Assembly (NCBI GenBank): GCA_903844895.1
Contig: CAIMVM010000007.1
Location: forward strand, 1 to 52,369
Origin: an uncultured Pseudomonadota bacterium
GTDB lineage: Bacteria; Bdellovibrionota_B; Oligoflexia; Oligoflexales; CAIMVM01
DNA length: 52,369 nt
Direction of reading: 5' to 3'
The notes under the pieces are model-generated. The model searched no databases. It worked only from the letters and a program-made list of their open reading frames with translations, and was not told where the DNA came from. The position numbers and the translations under genes were made by a program. This document shows, piece after piece, positions 17,244 to 25,591 of the stretch. How positions within the stretch are numbered: position 1 is the stretch's first letter; each line of letters starts with the position of its first letter.

Positions 17244-18146
17244 TTACTTAACATTTTGCTTAAACCAGCACTTGGGGCGTCCCGCAAACATACGATCTTT
17301 GTCAAACTGGGAACAAGACACCGTAAGTGCTTCCTTTTCTCTACTTAAATCACTGGCGCGGGCAGAAGAGCCTGGGATCAAATTGTCCTTAAACTGTACG
17401 TCGCATAATCCGCCAGCGACATAGGTGTCGAGACGACACTGGGCTTTGGGATGCTCATGATCTGTTTCTGTTACGACCGTTGCATCAGGCTTGGAAAAAT
17501 CAGGCCTGCTCCCTTCCAAAGCCCCAAGGAGCCTTGCTAAAGATAAACTCGCACCTGCTACTCTGTAACAAAGATTTCTATCTTTTGGCGACTGCCATCT
17601 GGCATTACATTTCTTCTTGGCTATTGAATTGACGGAAGATGCCGCCTTCTCATTACCCGCCAGATCATTCCCCCAAAGCTTTCTGGCACATGCCTGAGTG
17701 GCAAAATAGTCCGCTTGGCCTTCGTCGGCTGCCCAGTCACTTACAAAAGGAAAGCCTCCCACGTGATGACCTAATTCATGACACATTACCAACGCAAAGC
17801 CATCAACAGTAATTTCTGGTCTTCGAGCGAGCCCCCCAAACATGTAGACCTTCCAAACATTCCCATCGCGATCCGCATAAGCATTTACAGTGGAATCTTC
17901 CCAGTCGCCCTCGACTTCGAGGTCTCCTTTAAAATTTTTAAGTATCGGCGCGTAGAGATTCGATACAAGCGCAATCGTGTCGACAAATTCTTTTTTGGAA
18001 ATACCACCTTTAAGAAGGCCATCTTCGAGATCCAAATTGTTGGGAGGCAAAATGCTAGCTCTTACTGCAGCTGAGGATAATAAAAAACTAGCAATCAAAA
18101 ATCTTGCAGATCTCACAAAATGCTCCCATTTTAAGTTTAGGTTCAT
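17244..18146 (-). CDS. Secreted HExxH zinc metalloprotease (gluzincin-like)
   Basis: A 300-residue precursor. A hydrophobic N-terminal stretch (about 14-30, FLIASFLLSSAAVRAS) is a likely signal peptide. The zinc motif is HELGHH (123-128); the third ligand is probably Glu142 in DEGQADYFA, giving the gluzincin spacing. Six or more cysteines follow (ATQACARK, KKKCNARW, NLCYRV and others), consistent with an exported disulphide-bonded enzyme. Closest known type is M48-like, but it lacks the membrane helices of HtpX. Its neighbour upstream encodes another HExxH protease with the same transcription direction, about 70 bases away. Confidence 0.8.
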   Translation of the reverse strand: MNLNLKWEHFVRSARFLIASFLLSSAAVRASILPPNNLDLEDGLLKGGISKKEFVDTIALVSNLYAPILKNFKGDLEVEGDWEDSTVNAYADRDGNVWKVYMFGGLARRPEITVDGFALVMCHELGHHVGGFPFVSDWAADEGQADYFATQACARKLWGNDLAGNEKAASSVNSIAKKKCNARWQSPKDRNLCYRVAGASLSLARLLGALEGSRPDFSKPDATVVTETDHEHPKAQCRLDTYVAGGLCDVQFKDNLIPGSSARASDLSREKEALTVSCSQFDKDRMFAGRPKCWFKQNVK

Positions 18147-18216
18147 TTTAAGTCATCTTTATCGCTAAGATCAAGATGGAGGCCCCTATCGCCGATCTTT
18201 GATTTATAAAAGAGCT

Positions 18217-19839
18217 TTAGAGTTTTTCTTGGATTCCTTTTGCTCTTCTCCTGGTAAAAATCACGAAAAACAAAGGCAACAAGAGCCCCCCTGTCACGTA
18301 CCAATTTCTTTCAACATCCATTCCAGCTGCGGCGCAACCAAATTCCCACCATTTTTTGGAACTCGTCTTTTTGCTTGTGGTGGTTGCAGCTGGAGAGCTA
18401 CCCCCAACTGTGGGAATAGGAGGCAAAGTGGTTTCCGCCCCGAGAAGCCAAGTTGAAAAGCCAGCATTTCGCAGCTGTTCTAAAAAAACAGCACGATTTG
18501 CGGATCTATACAGCTCCGCTTCAGCATGCAGCAATGCGATTACGTATTGTTGAATCGAGCAATTAGGCGACACTTTAGAAAGGGCTTTAAACGCTACTTT
18601 TCCGGCAACACCAGGTGGAACCTTTGACCGTATATTATAAAGAGCGGTCGCTATTAACTGACCCTTTTTATGAAACTCAGACATTTTATTCCACGTATCG
18701 TCACCGTACGTAAAATCCACATTTCCTACTCTTAAACAGGAACTCGTGACACATTTAAGAGCGCCGGGACAAATCGACTCACCCAGGCAGGTATCTCCAG
18801 TGCGGTCATAAACAAAAAAATCGGCAAGCCCCTCATGTAGAACCTTAGACTCCAAACTGGAAACATCATAAATCCATTTAAAGATCAAATAGTGACCAAT
18901 TTCATGGCTGATGACATCTTCATCTTTGCCGAGGTTTTGAAGGTAGGGTGCCTGTCCTTGACCTATGACAATTCGACCTCCGACTCCTGGTTGAGCGGAT
19001 GGATCAAAATGCGCATTGTTGAGCTCAGTACCTATTCCACCTACAATGAGCTGGATGGGGGTATTTGAGTAATACTCAAAGGCATATTGATCCTTTAAAA
19101 AGTCGAAATGTCGTGCACCATAAAGGAAGCTAGCAGACTGATCGTAAAAAGAGTCGGCATCGGAAACCGTCGCTGACTTATTAAAAACATTGGAGGGCTC
19201 ATTATAGCGCTGAATCGTGCCTGACGCGCTATAACTGCTAGCCTGCAGCCTTGCGTCACTCAAGTACCCATCTTCCGTTGTTGTAATGGTGTGGTCAGAC
19301 GGCGTTCCTTGGTTAATCCTCGAAGGAAAGGCTTTGATCGTAGCTGTGACATCAAATCCTCTTCTAGTATATGTTAGCTTTCCCTCAAAGTACTCAAAGT
19401 TAAAAGAAGAACCCTGATATTCAAACTGACCTAATACTTTTTTTACTAATTGCCCTCCCGCAGCTGACCAGCAGACTTCTGAAGCGGCAAGGTCCGCACC
19501 TGCAAAAGTCTTTAATATTTCTTTTTCAGCCGCGCCCTCAGGTATTTCGGCACTCAAGAGGGGTTTGTTTACCGTGTCTGGAACCTCTCCTAGAAGGGAC
19601 AGGAATCGGTCTCCCGAAACTTTAACCCATCCCCCACAGATATGAACCCCTTCTATAGTAAGCTTTATTAGGCCATCTTTATCTTCGGCAATAGCCACTC
19701 GATCGTCTTTTAAAACCTCACGGACCCACTCATAATTATGGTTAATACCGAAACCTATTGGCCGGTACTCTGCGACTACTGCTGCAGTTACTACTTGGCC
19801 AAAATTGATACCCGTTAGCCATAGAAGGACCCATCTCAT
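18217..19839 (-). CDS. Secreted HExxH metalloprotease with C-terminal membrane-anchor signal
   Basis: A 540-residue protein with an N-terminal signal (MRWVLLWLTGINFGQVVTAA). After a roughly 300-residue region of unknown fold comes HEIGHYLIFKW (312-322) and HEGLADFF (335-342): zinc ligands H312, H316 and probably E336, as in thermolysin/fungalysin-type gluzincins. The C-terminus has a Ser/Thr/Pro/Lys linker (about 470-496), then FGCAAAG with C502, a hydrophobic span (517-529) and RRRAKG. That order (Cys motif, TM, Arg cluster) resembles C-terminal sorting signals such as MYXO-CTERM. It likely ends up anchored to the cell surface after processing (inference). Confidence 0.75.
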   Translation of the reverse strand: MRWVLLWLTGINFGQVVTAAVVAEYRPIGFGINHNYEWVREVLKDDRVAIAEDKDGLIKLTIEGVHICGGWVKVSGDRFLSLLGEVPDTVNKPLLSAEIPEGAAEKEILKTFAGADLAASEVCWSAAGGQLVKKVLGQFEYQGSSFNFEYFEGKLTYTRRGFDVTATIKAFPSRINQGTPSDHTITTTEDGYLSDARLQASSYSASGTIQRYNEPSNVFNKSATVSDADSFYDQSASFLYGARHFDFLKDQYAFEYYSNTPIQLIVGGIGTELNNAHFDPSAQPGVGGRIVIGQGQAPYLQNLGKDEDVISHEIGHYLIFKWIYDVSSLESKVLHEGLADFFVYDRTGDTCLGESICPGALKCVTSSCLRVGNVDFTYGDDTWNKMSEFHKKGQLIATALYNIRSKVPPGVAGKVAFKALSKVSPNCSIQQYVIALLHAEAELYRSANRAVFLEQLRNAGFSTWLLGAETTLPPIPTVGGSSPAATTTSKKTSSKKWWEFGCAAAGMDVERNWYVTGGLLLPLFFVIFTRRRAKGIQEKL

Positions 19840-20194
19840 AGTTTTTCCTAATTTTTACTTAATAGTTCTTTCATTATACTGGCAAGTCGTTATGGGAACA
19901 ATTCCATTAGAAGCAAAATGCTTCCTCATGGAATTTCTCCTGTAGTTGACCTCGTTGGAGCATATGCCGGGCGCTCATTCCGAATACAAAAGCCTCAAGC
20001 TTGTTCCCCGGAACCTTAGGTCCCCCTCAAAGTAAAGCAACTCCCGGGACCTTCTAGGAATTATTGGCTTATTTTGCTAAAATAAGGTCTGTACCTCATC
20101 CGTAAACAGGGTGAGGTCCGCCTGTCGTTCGTGGTAAGAACAGTTTTATGATATCAACTCTAGTCCCTGTAGCTTGCAAATAAAGAGACCTTTC
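19840..20194. promoter_or_regulatory. Divergent intergenic region with several inverted repeats
   Basis: It separates the metalloprotease gene (minus) from a small lipoprotein gene (plus). Inverted repeats are: 19900-19935 (AATTCCAT / ATGGAATT, enclosing AAGCA / TGCTT), 20068-20086 (CTTATTTT / AAAATAAG, loop GCT) and 20093-20117 (ACCTCATCC / GGGTGAGGT). They could be operators, RNA hairpins in the 5' leaders, or terminators. No promoter can be fixed by eye. Confidence 0.45.
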
Positions 20195-20617
20195 ATGATT
20201 AAAAATTTGTTTTTTTCACTCCTTCCTATCTGGGCTTGCGTAGCGAGTTCCAGCAATGTGCCAGATAAGAAACAGTATTTGCGAGACCCTGCCTCACTCA
20301 ACAGCCTCAATGTCTCAGCAAGCAAAACCTTGAGCTGCATCAAGCAATTTCCTTCCAAAGGAAAAATAGAAGGCCAGAAGTTTTCCGTTATCCTGAGTCG
20401 GACCAGCCCCTCTTCATATAAAATCGGCCTTACGGAAGATAGGCCCTTGAGGCATTTTGGTATTCTCCAGGACCGTGAATACTGGGGAGAGCCCCCCGAG
20501 TATGATTTGGCAGTGCGCGTTGGTGTAAAAAGTTTGACCCAAGTGACACTTACCCTATATAACCAGATGGGGGATATTTCCCAAACCATTGAATTTACTG
20601 ACTGCAAATTACATTAG
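20195..20617 (+). CDS. Small putative lipoprotein, unknown
   Basis: About 140 residues. The start at 20195 is chosen because the signal sequence begins there (MIKNLFFSLLPIWACVASSS); the Cys15 after I-W-A resembles a lipobox. The mature part has two cysteines (LSCIKQF and FTDCKLH) and a DREYWGEPPEYDLAVRVG stretch. No family recognised. It is followed after 7 bases by another secreted protein gene, so the two likely form an operon. Confidence 0.6.
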   Translation: MIKNLFFSLLPIWACVASSSNVPDKKQYLRDPASLNSLNVSASKTLSCIKQFPSKGKIEGQKFSVILSRTSPSSYKIGLTEDRPLRHFGILQDREYWGEPPEYDLAVRVGVKSLTQVTLTLYNQMGDISQTIEFTDCKLH

Positions 20618-20624
20618 AGGATTT

Positions 20625-21050
20625 ATGAAACTCCTAACGACCTACTTCTTAGCAGCCGTTACCACTTTTCAGGCACAAGCTGGCATCATTTCCAAAGGAA
20701 CAAACTCTACCTTATCCATCGAACACACCCAGGGAAATCTGGTCTTCAAAATCGAACCCCATAAAGACCTAGCCATATCCCATGATGCTCCTTGGTCCGC
20801 AAAGCTGACCAATGTTAACAACCTCTCTCCCGAAGCTCTAAGCTTGGCCAAAAAAGATTTTGATCCGAAGATTCCTGGCTTTAAATTTGCCTTGGGAACC
20901 CCTCAAGACAAAGGAAAGCCAGGAACAACAAAAGCTGGAGACAAGAATCCGAGTCCCTCTAGTTTTGATTACACAGTTACTGCCTTTATTTGTACTGTAG
21001 ATAAAACAAAATGTTTTAGAGACGTCATTAAAGGCAGAGCTGAACTCTAA
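20625..21050 (+). CDS. Small secreted protein, unknown
   Basis: About 141 residues from an ATG at 20625, preceded by AGAGGA at good spacing. Signal peptide MKLLTTYFLAAVTTFQAQA. The mature chain contains a Gly/Lys/Pro-rich linker (GTPQDKGKPGTTKAGDKNP) and two cysteines in ICTVDKTKC. No known family. Probably co-transcribed with the preceding lipoprotein gene. Confidence 0.6.
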   Translation: MKLLTTYFLAAVTTFQAQAGIISKGTNSTLSIEHTQGNLVFKIEPHKDLAISHDAPWSAKLTNVNNLSPEALSLAKKDFDPKIPGFKFALGTPQDKGKPGTTKAGDKNPSPSSFDYTVTAFICTVDKTKCFRDVIKGRAEL

Positions 21051-21484
21051 GAGCTGATGCCTAAAGGCGCGTCACACAGCTTTTTAAACCTCGGCTATCT
21101 GACTATCTTAATTTCATAAATCGCTTCCTACAGTCGAAGCCCGGCTTCTGGATCATTAGGAATCATAGAGCCTTTGCCGTAGCGACTCATCAACCATGGT
21201 GAGCCTATTTGAAAGGCGCTCTTTGAGCGGAGGCATTAAAAAAGATCTTTCTTTAAAAGAGATAGAGAGGTTACACCTGCACCAATAGGGAGCCATTTAT
21301 GAAATTCCTTCACCAGACTCGCCTCAAGAAAGACTTTTCAAGAAAGACTTCGTTTTAAAATCCACTTGTACTCTGGGGATGCTCTCTGCTGGTGGCTCTC
21401 TGCTGCTGGGGACGCCCTCAAGCAGAGAGCTCCCAGGTCTCACATTTGTGACTTTGGAGCGAGGCACATTTTAATTCCAAAGAA
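21051..21484. other. Intergenic region with a repeated inverted motif
   Basis: No gene recognised. GCTCTCTGCT occurs at 21381-21390 and again at 21395-21404; its reverse complement AGCAGAGAGC is at 21421-21430, so either left copy can pair with the right arm. A short direct repeat (TCAAGAAAGACTT) lies around 21325-21350. The hairpin may end transcription of the two small secreted-protein genes or of the convergent M23 gene. Confidence 0.5.
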
Positions 21485-22783
21485 CTATCGCTTGGCCAAT
21501 GCGTTCATGCCGTCCTGTTTCTGAAGCTGAGACAGCCAAAACTGACTAGACTTCTTAAACTTCCCTAAGGCATCAGCTGGCAGGGGAGACGCAGAGGGAA
21601 AGACTTCATTCAAAGGGTCCACGTAGGTTCCATTTCGGTAGAGTTCAAAGTGAAGATGGGGACCAGTTGCCCAGCCAGTGGATCCCACATAGCCGATGAT
21701 GTCTCCTTGTTCAACTTTTGATCCAGGAATGATGTTTTTGGCAAAAGCACTTAAATGCTTATAGGCCGTTTCATAGGTTCCATTATGCTTAATCTGTAGA
21801 TAATTTCCGGCCCCCTCCCGATAGCTTGCCGTTTCCACGTGACCACTGCCGATAGCCCGGATAGGCGTACCTTCAGGAGCACTGTAATCAACCCCCATAT
21901 GCGGACGGTTCACTTTAAATATCGGGTGAAAACGGACCATCGAAAATCCACTGGTGACCCGCGCCGCCTCAATGGGAGATTTTAGAAACATGCGCTTTAA
22001 GCTTTGTCCATCGGGACGATAGTACCCTCCAGGATGGCTTTCATCTCCATCAAAACGTACTACTTGCACAAGTCTATCGCCCGTAAAAAATTCCGCAGCC
22101 CTTAAGTAGGACCAAGAAAAATGTTTGCCATCTATTAACTTCTCTTCAATGATAAAACTTAGGGTTGCTCCTTCCCGTAGCTCACGACTGAAATCTATGT
22201 CCCAGCTGAAAAGTTCTACGAAAGCATTCATCGCCCCAGGATCTATGCCAGCATCTGCAGCAGACTTCCAAAGACTTGCACTGCCTAAAACGGCTGAAAA
22301 TCTCACCAACCTAGATTCTTGGGGCAGCTCGTGGACTTCCCCTACCCAGCCCTTTGCAGAAATTTCCTTTAAAGGCCCCTTTAGCCACTCAGGAGTAAGC
22401 ACAAGCAAACGGCCATGCTCTAGCTCCAGGGTGATTCTATCTAGAAATTGAAAATGGCAGCACGACCCATGACTTCGATACGAAAACTCAAGTTGAGCAT
22501 TTGATTTGATCTTGCTCAAGTCCACCAAAGCATGAGCCGCTCTACTAATGTTATGTACTTCTGCAGCTGGTAGACCCGCACTTTGAAGTAAGCTTGAAAG
22601 GGTGGCCCCTTCTGAAAATACTTTTCGAAGAGTTTGCAATGACTCACTAGCCGGCACGTGCTCACCCCTAACTTTAGGAATCACAATGGGGTTGGGTGGC
22701 AATGATGGACGGCATTGTGCCACTACAAATAAAGAAAGTAGTTTTAGAGTGAGGCTAAATTTAGGAATAAGTCTATTTTTCAT
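21485..22783 (-). CDS. M23 family metallopeptidase (murein endopeptidase-like)
   Basis: A 432-residue protein. The N-terminus (MKNRLIPKFSLTLKLLSLFV, then VAQC) is a lipoprotein-type or classical signal. Residues about 45-260 resemble the LysM-like/OapA-like regulatory part found in YebA/MepM relatives. The C-terminal LytM domain shows HMGVDYSAPEGTPIRA (zinc His and Asp), GNYLQIKHNG, YKHLSAF and GPHLHFELYRNG (catalytic and zinc His). Such enzymes cut peptide cross-links in peptidoglycan in the periplasm. Divergent from the integrase-repeat gene across a region with overlapping inverted repeats. Confidence 0.9.
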   Translation of the reverse strand: MKNRLIPKFSLTLKLLSLFVVAQCRPSLPPNPIVIPKVRGEHVPASESLQTLRKVFSEGATLSSLLQSAGLPAAEVHNISRAAHALVDLSKIKSNAQLEFSYRSHGSCCHFQFLDRITLELEHGRLLVLTPEWLKGPLKEISAKGWVGEVHELPQESRLVRFSAVLGSASLWKSAADAGIDPGAMNAFVELFSWDIDFSRELREGATLSFIIEEKLIDGKHFSWSYLRAAEFFTGDRLVQVVRFDGDESHPGGYYRPDGQSLKRMFLKSPIEAARVTSGFSMVRFHPIFKVNRPHMGVDYSAPEGTPIRAIGSGHVETASYREGAGNYLQIKHNGTYETAYKHLSAFAKNIIPGSKVEQGDIIGYVGSTGWATGPHLHFELYRNGTYVDPLNEVFPSASPLPADALGKFKKSSQFWLSQLQKQDGMNALAKR

Positions 22784-22852
22784 AGCCTTACCTTACCTTC
22801 AATTGTTTTCCGCTGGCAAACGATAATCCTAAAAGTGACACTTTTCTTAAAA

Positions 22853-22897
22853 CCCAGGCAGGCTTAGGCCTCCAGACAGCCTGCCTGGGAGGCCTAA
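22853..22897. promoter_or_regulatory. Interlocked inverted repeats (A-B-A'-B')
   Basis: Arm A CCCAGGCAGGCT (22853-22864) pairs with A' AGCCTGCCTGGG (22878-22889); arm B TTAGGCCTCC (22864-22873) pairs with B' GGAGGCCTAA (22888-22897). The pairs interleave, so the RNA could form either of two hairpins or a pseudoknot. It lies between divergent genes, in the 5' region of both. Function unknown. Confidence 0.6.
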
Positions 22898-23051
22898 ACT
22901 GACTGGCTAACCAATTTTTTCGGCTGAATTCTCCTGGAATATCGGCGGGCTAAAGAAAGGTGCTTGCACAAGTTACACAGCCGTATTAAGGAAGAGCACA
23001 ACCGCAGGGCTTGGGGCTCTAACAACCAGAACACTATAAGGACTGAGAGAC

Positions 23052-23336
23052 ATGGAAAACACAACTACAGAAACTTCTGCCTCCATCATTACGGAAAAGC
23101 CGGTCGTAACACGCCGCCGCCGCCGCGCTTTTAAAGAGTTCAGCGATGCGCTTGCATTTGTACGCGCTCTAGGCATCAAGTCTCGCAAAGAATGGCGCCT
23201 TTGGATCAAAGGTGAATTAGAAGGCGTCGCCAGAAAGCCAGACGATGTTCCTGCGCATCCAGATGGAGTTTATAAGATTTCTGGCTGGCAAGGATGGCGT
23301 CACTGGCTCGGAACCGGCGCTAAAGATTTGCACTAA
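23052..23336 (+). CDS. Small protein with one phage-integrase-repeat-like unit
   Basis: A 94-residue protein. After a basic segment (VVTRRRRRAF) it carries one copy of the unit FKEFSDALAFVRALGIKSRK ... DVPAHPDGVYK ... GWQGWRHWLGTG. This pattern ('F-x-x-A-x-x-F-V-R-x-L-x-[LI]-x-[ST]-x-x-[ED]-W ... P-x-x-P-x-x-x-Y ... G-W-x-x-W-x-x-W-L-G') matches the repeat found in many integrases and stand-alone plant/bacterial proteins (Phage-integrase repeat unit family). It probably binds nucleic acid or protein; no catalytic residues are present. A terminator follows at 23389. Confidence 0.7.
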   Translation: MENTTTETSASIITEKPVVTRRRRRAFKEFSDALAFVRALGIKSRKEWRLWIKGELEGVARKPDDVPAHPDGVYKISGWQGWRHWLGTGAKDLH

Positions 23337-23388
23337 AATTTTCGTGTTTCGAAGGCTTTGGGAATATGACCGGAGCCATGGGATACAG

Positions 23389-23433
23389 CTAAAAAAACAG
23401 ACAGCGAGATGACCATTCTCACTGTCTGTTTTT
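23389..23433 (+). terminator. Rho-independent terminator
   Basis: AAAAACAGACAG, an interrupted stem with GAGA/TCTC and a short loop, CTGTCTGTTTTT. Serves the small gene ending at 23336; the A-run on the other side could make it work on both strands. Confidence 0.8.
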
Positions 23434-23645
23434 GCATCCCGCATTTCTATAGCTCGCACCTGTAAATTCTCCACAAGAGCACCAGTGTCCACAAAACAGA
23501 GAAAAACCTCAGGTCGGAGCTGCTGCCTTGCAGAAGAGGAACACTTGATGAGCTTTGTACACAAATCCAAACTTCAAAATAAGTACGGACACTTTTTCTC
23601 TCTGTCCCTATCCAACGATCTTACTTCCTAAGGTGATCTTCAATA

Positions 23646-23678
23646 AAAAAACATCGTGAAATGTTTCACGATGCTTTT
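23646..23678 (-). terminator. Rho-independent terminator
   Basis: CATCGTGAAA / TTTCACGATG with a two-base loop. On the minus strand it is followed by TTTTTTTA, so it fits the end of the minus-strand gene at 23696-24349. Confidence 0.8.
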
Positions 23679-23695
23679 ACCTAGGTGCAATGGAC

Positions 23696-24349
23696 CTAAT
23701 TTTGAATCGCTTTGGCATGCTGGGCGAAGATATATACTACGTCCCCTGATTCCCCGATGACACAGGAAGGGATAGACCTAGAAAGCCGAAGCTTAATATG
23801 TCCAGCTACAAGACCTAGATCTTCGCCAGCTAGTACGGAATCCGCTCGCACAAGGCATTTTTGCGACCTTGAAAGGGTTCCAGACTGCTCGGTAGAGACT
23901 TTGGCATAAGTATCCACCAAAAGACTTAACGCCAGAGTCTGCTGGTCAGGTGAATCCAGAATCAGGGAACGCGCATAGAAATACTCTCGCGAAAGCTCTT
24001 TAGCTTGATTCTGTAGTGCCACGTTTCCGGCTAGACCGACCTCACGCTCGATTTTTCGAAGGCCATAAAGGGCACTCTCGATTCCGGAACGTGCGAGATC
24101 GGCTTCATCTTCCTCCAAAGCAATAAAAACGCTTCTGGTCGTACTTTGCATGGATCTGGCGGACGACACCACACCATACTCACCCGCTATCTTTGCCTGA
24201 CGTATCATTGAGGACAGTGTGTGTAATACGGCACCGACGGCATCTCTTTGCTCAGCTTCCAAACCTTGGGCACCTGCAGTGGAAACCGAGGAGGTTCCTG
24301 CCACAAAAACCAAGACACTTGCTACTAGCACTTGTTTCATGAGTTTCAT
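23696..24349 (-). CDS. Secreted helical protein of unknown function
   Basis: 217 residues from an ATG at 24349, chosen because AGGAG lies seven bases upstream and a signal peptide follows (MKLMKQVLVASVLVFVAGTS, cut near AGAQG). The mature part is mainly helical (EADLARSGIESALYGLRKIE, QAKELSREYFYARSLI) with two cysteines (RSQKCLVRAD and SIPSCVIGES) and ends in a beta-like stretch (GDVVYIFAQ). No known family. A strong terminator follows at 23646-23678. Probably periplasmic. Confidence 0.65.
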   Translation of the reverse strand: MKLMKQVLVASVLVFVAGTSSVSTAGAQGLEAEQRDAVGAVLHTLSSMIRQAKIAGEYGVVSSARSMQSTTRSVFIALEEDEADLARSGIESALYGLRKIEREVGLAGNVALQNQAKELSREYFYARSLILDSPDQQTLALSLLVDTYAKVSTEQSGTLSRSQKCLVRADSVLAGEDLGLVAGHIKLRLSRSIPSCVIGESGDVVYIFAQHAKAIQN

Positions 24350-24780
24350 AAAGTTTCTCCTAAATAGTGGTTCGGTACTCTCTGCTATACCAAGCAATTT
24401 AAGTGCCAAATTTAATTAGAAAAAACACGCCAAATAGACACCATTCGTGCTGAAATCGCACAGTTTCCCCAAGAAAGTAATCAAATGGTAACAATTTGAT
24501 ACTTCCAAGAAGGTCTAAAAAGAAATCTATCTAAACTCACCGCACTAAAAATAGATCCCAAAATCTGTATCTTCAGGTGGGAGTTTTTTTGCTCAAGAGC
24601 CTTGTAAACAGCTAGACAGGAAAAACTCCACGGCTTTCCTTCCTCAGAAGTTAAACTAAGAGATGAAAGCAAGCCTTTGCCTCTGCTAAGAAGTTGGACT
24701 CCTTGAGACCAGCGCAGGCTATCTCCGCTATCTCCGCTATCTCCGCTATCTCCGCTATCTCCGCTATCTCAAACCTTTTA
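24350..24780. other. Intergenic region with a 9-bp tandem array
   Basis: Nothing gene-like recognised. A 63-codon minus-strand frame (24481-24672) lacks motifs and a good ribosome-binding site. A 9-bp array occupies 24719-24770, just after the stop of the membrane-protein gene. Confidence 0.5.
24719..24770 (+). repeat. 9-bp tandem repeat, about 5.8 copies
   Basis: CTATCTCCG repeated perfectly five times plus a partial copy. It shares the core GCTATCT with the 19-bp array at 16.95 kb. Confidence 0.95.
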
Positions 24781-25467
24781 CTATTTTGATTTCATAAGCT
24801 CAGCCGAGGTGAGTCCCGTTAGTTTTTGGAGCCCTTTGGAAAGTTTAAAAAGTCCTAAAGCTAATATCAACATGGAAGGCAGAGCAATTACGGGGAAGGA
24901 AAGTGCGTTCATTTTGCCAAGCTCAGAGTTAAACGCCTCAGTCCCCGGCTCACTTTTAATAAGCCACATGGCTAGGGAAAAATTCAACACGGCACTTAAT
25001 ACAAAAGAAGCTGCCACGATAAGATTTACAGTTTTTAAAAGCTCGAGAAAACGTTCACCAGTACCTTTTTCATGGAGAGCTTGCTCGATTCTATCTTTAT
25101 GAAAAATCATATCGCTATAGATGAAGGCATTGATCAGGGGCTTACGCCAGGATAAAGACATCAAGGTCGCTATCCCTAGTACACTTGGAAGTAGGGCTTC
25201 TTTCACGGCAAACCATAATCCCGTCGCTCGAAACATGCCCAGAGCACCCGAAGCAAGTACACTGGCAAATCCTAAAAGCGACATCAAACTCGTTTCACGT
25301 CGGGTGTAATAATCCCAAGCAAAGTAACCAATGGGGAGTGCAATGGCTAGGGCTAAAGCTCGATCTGCTCCGAAATAAGGAGTCCCTTTAGTCAAAACCA
25401 ATGAAGGCAAAACAATATTCATCACAATACTGATCAAAACATTTTCATCTCGTTTCGCCTCAACCAT
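24781..25467 (-). CDS. VC0807-like / septation-protein-A-like membrane protein
   Basis: About 228 residues if translation begins at the ATG at 25467, preferred because a GGGGGAAG run precedes it and it leaves room for a promoter facing the next gene; longer frames reach 25581. Five or six hydrophobic helices are visible (SIVMNIVLPSLVL, ALAIALPIGYFAW, LLGFASVLASGALG and others), with charged loops such as YTRRET and a conserved-looking LSWRKPLI. It resembles the VC0807/intracellular-septation-A-like family of inner-membrane proteins, whose biochemical role is not settled. Confidence 0.6.
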   Translation of the reverse strand: MVEAKRDENVLISIVMNIVLPSLVLTKGTPYFGADRALALAIALPIGYFAWDYYTRRETSLMSLLGFASVLASGALGMFRATGLWFAVKEALLPSVLGIATLMSLSWRKPLINAFIYSDMIFHKDRIEQALHEKGTGERFLELLKTVNLIVAASFVLSAVLNFSLAMWLIKSEPGTEAFNSELGKMNALSFPVIALPSMLILALGLFKLSKGLQKLTGLTSAELMKSK

Positions 25468-25591
25468 CAATTCTTCCCCCAGCAAGAAAACGGTAATTTT
25501 ATAGGAGGTTAGGAAGAATCCCAATGAAAATATTGACGGCTTCTCAAAATAAAGATACATCATTGTTTCTTTTCTAAACATGGAGTTCTAA

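Noticed and set aside
20146-20607. 153-codon minus-strand frame
   Set aside because: Antisense to the small lipoprotein gene, which has a signal peptide and is followed directly by another secreted-protein gene.
24481-24672. 63-codon minus-strand frame
   Set aside because: No motif, no good ribosome-binding site, in a repeat-bearing intergenic region.
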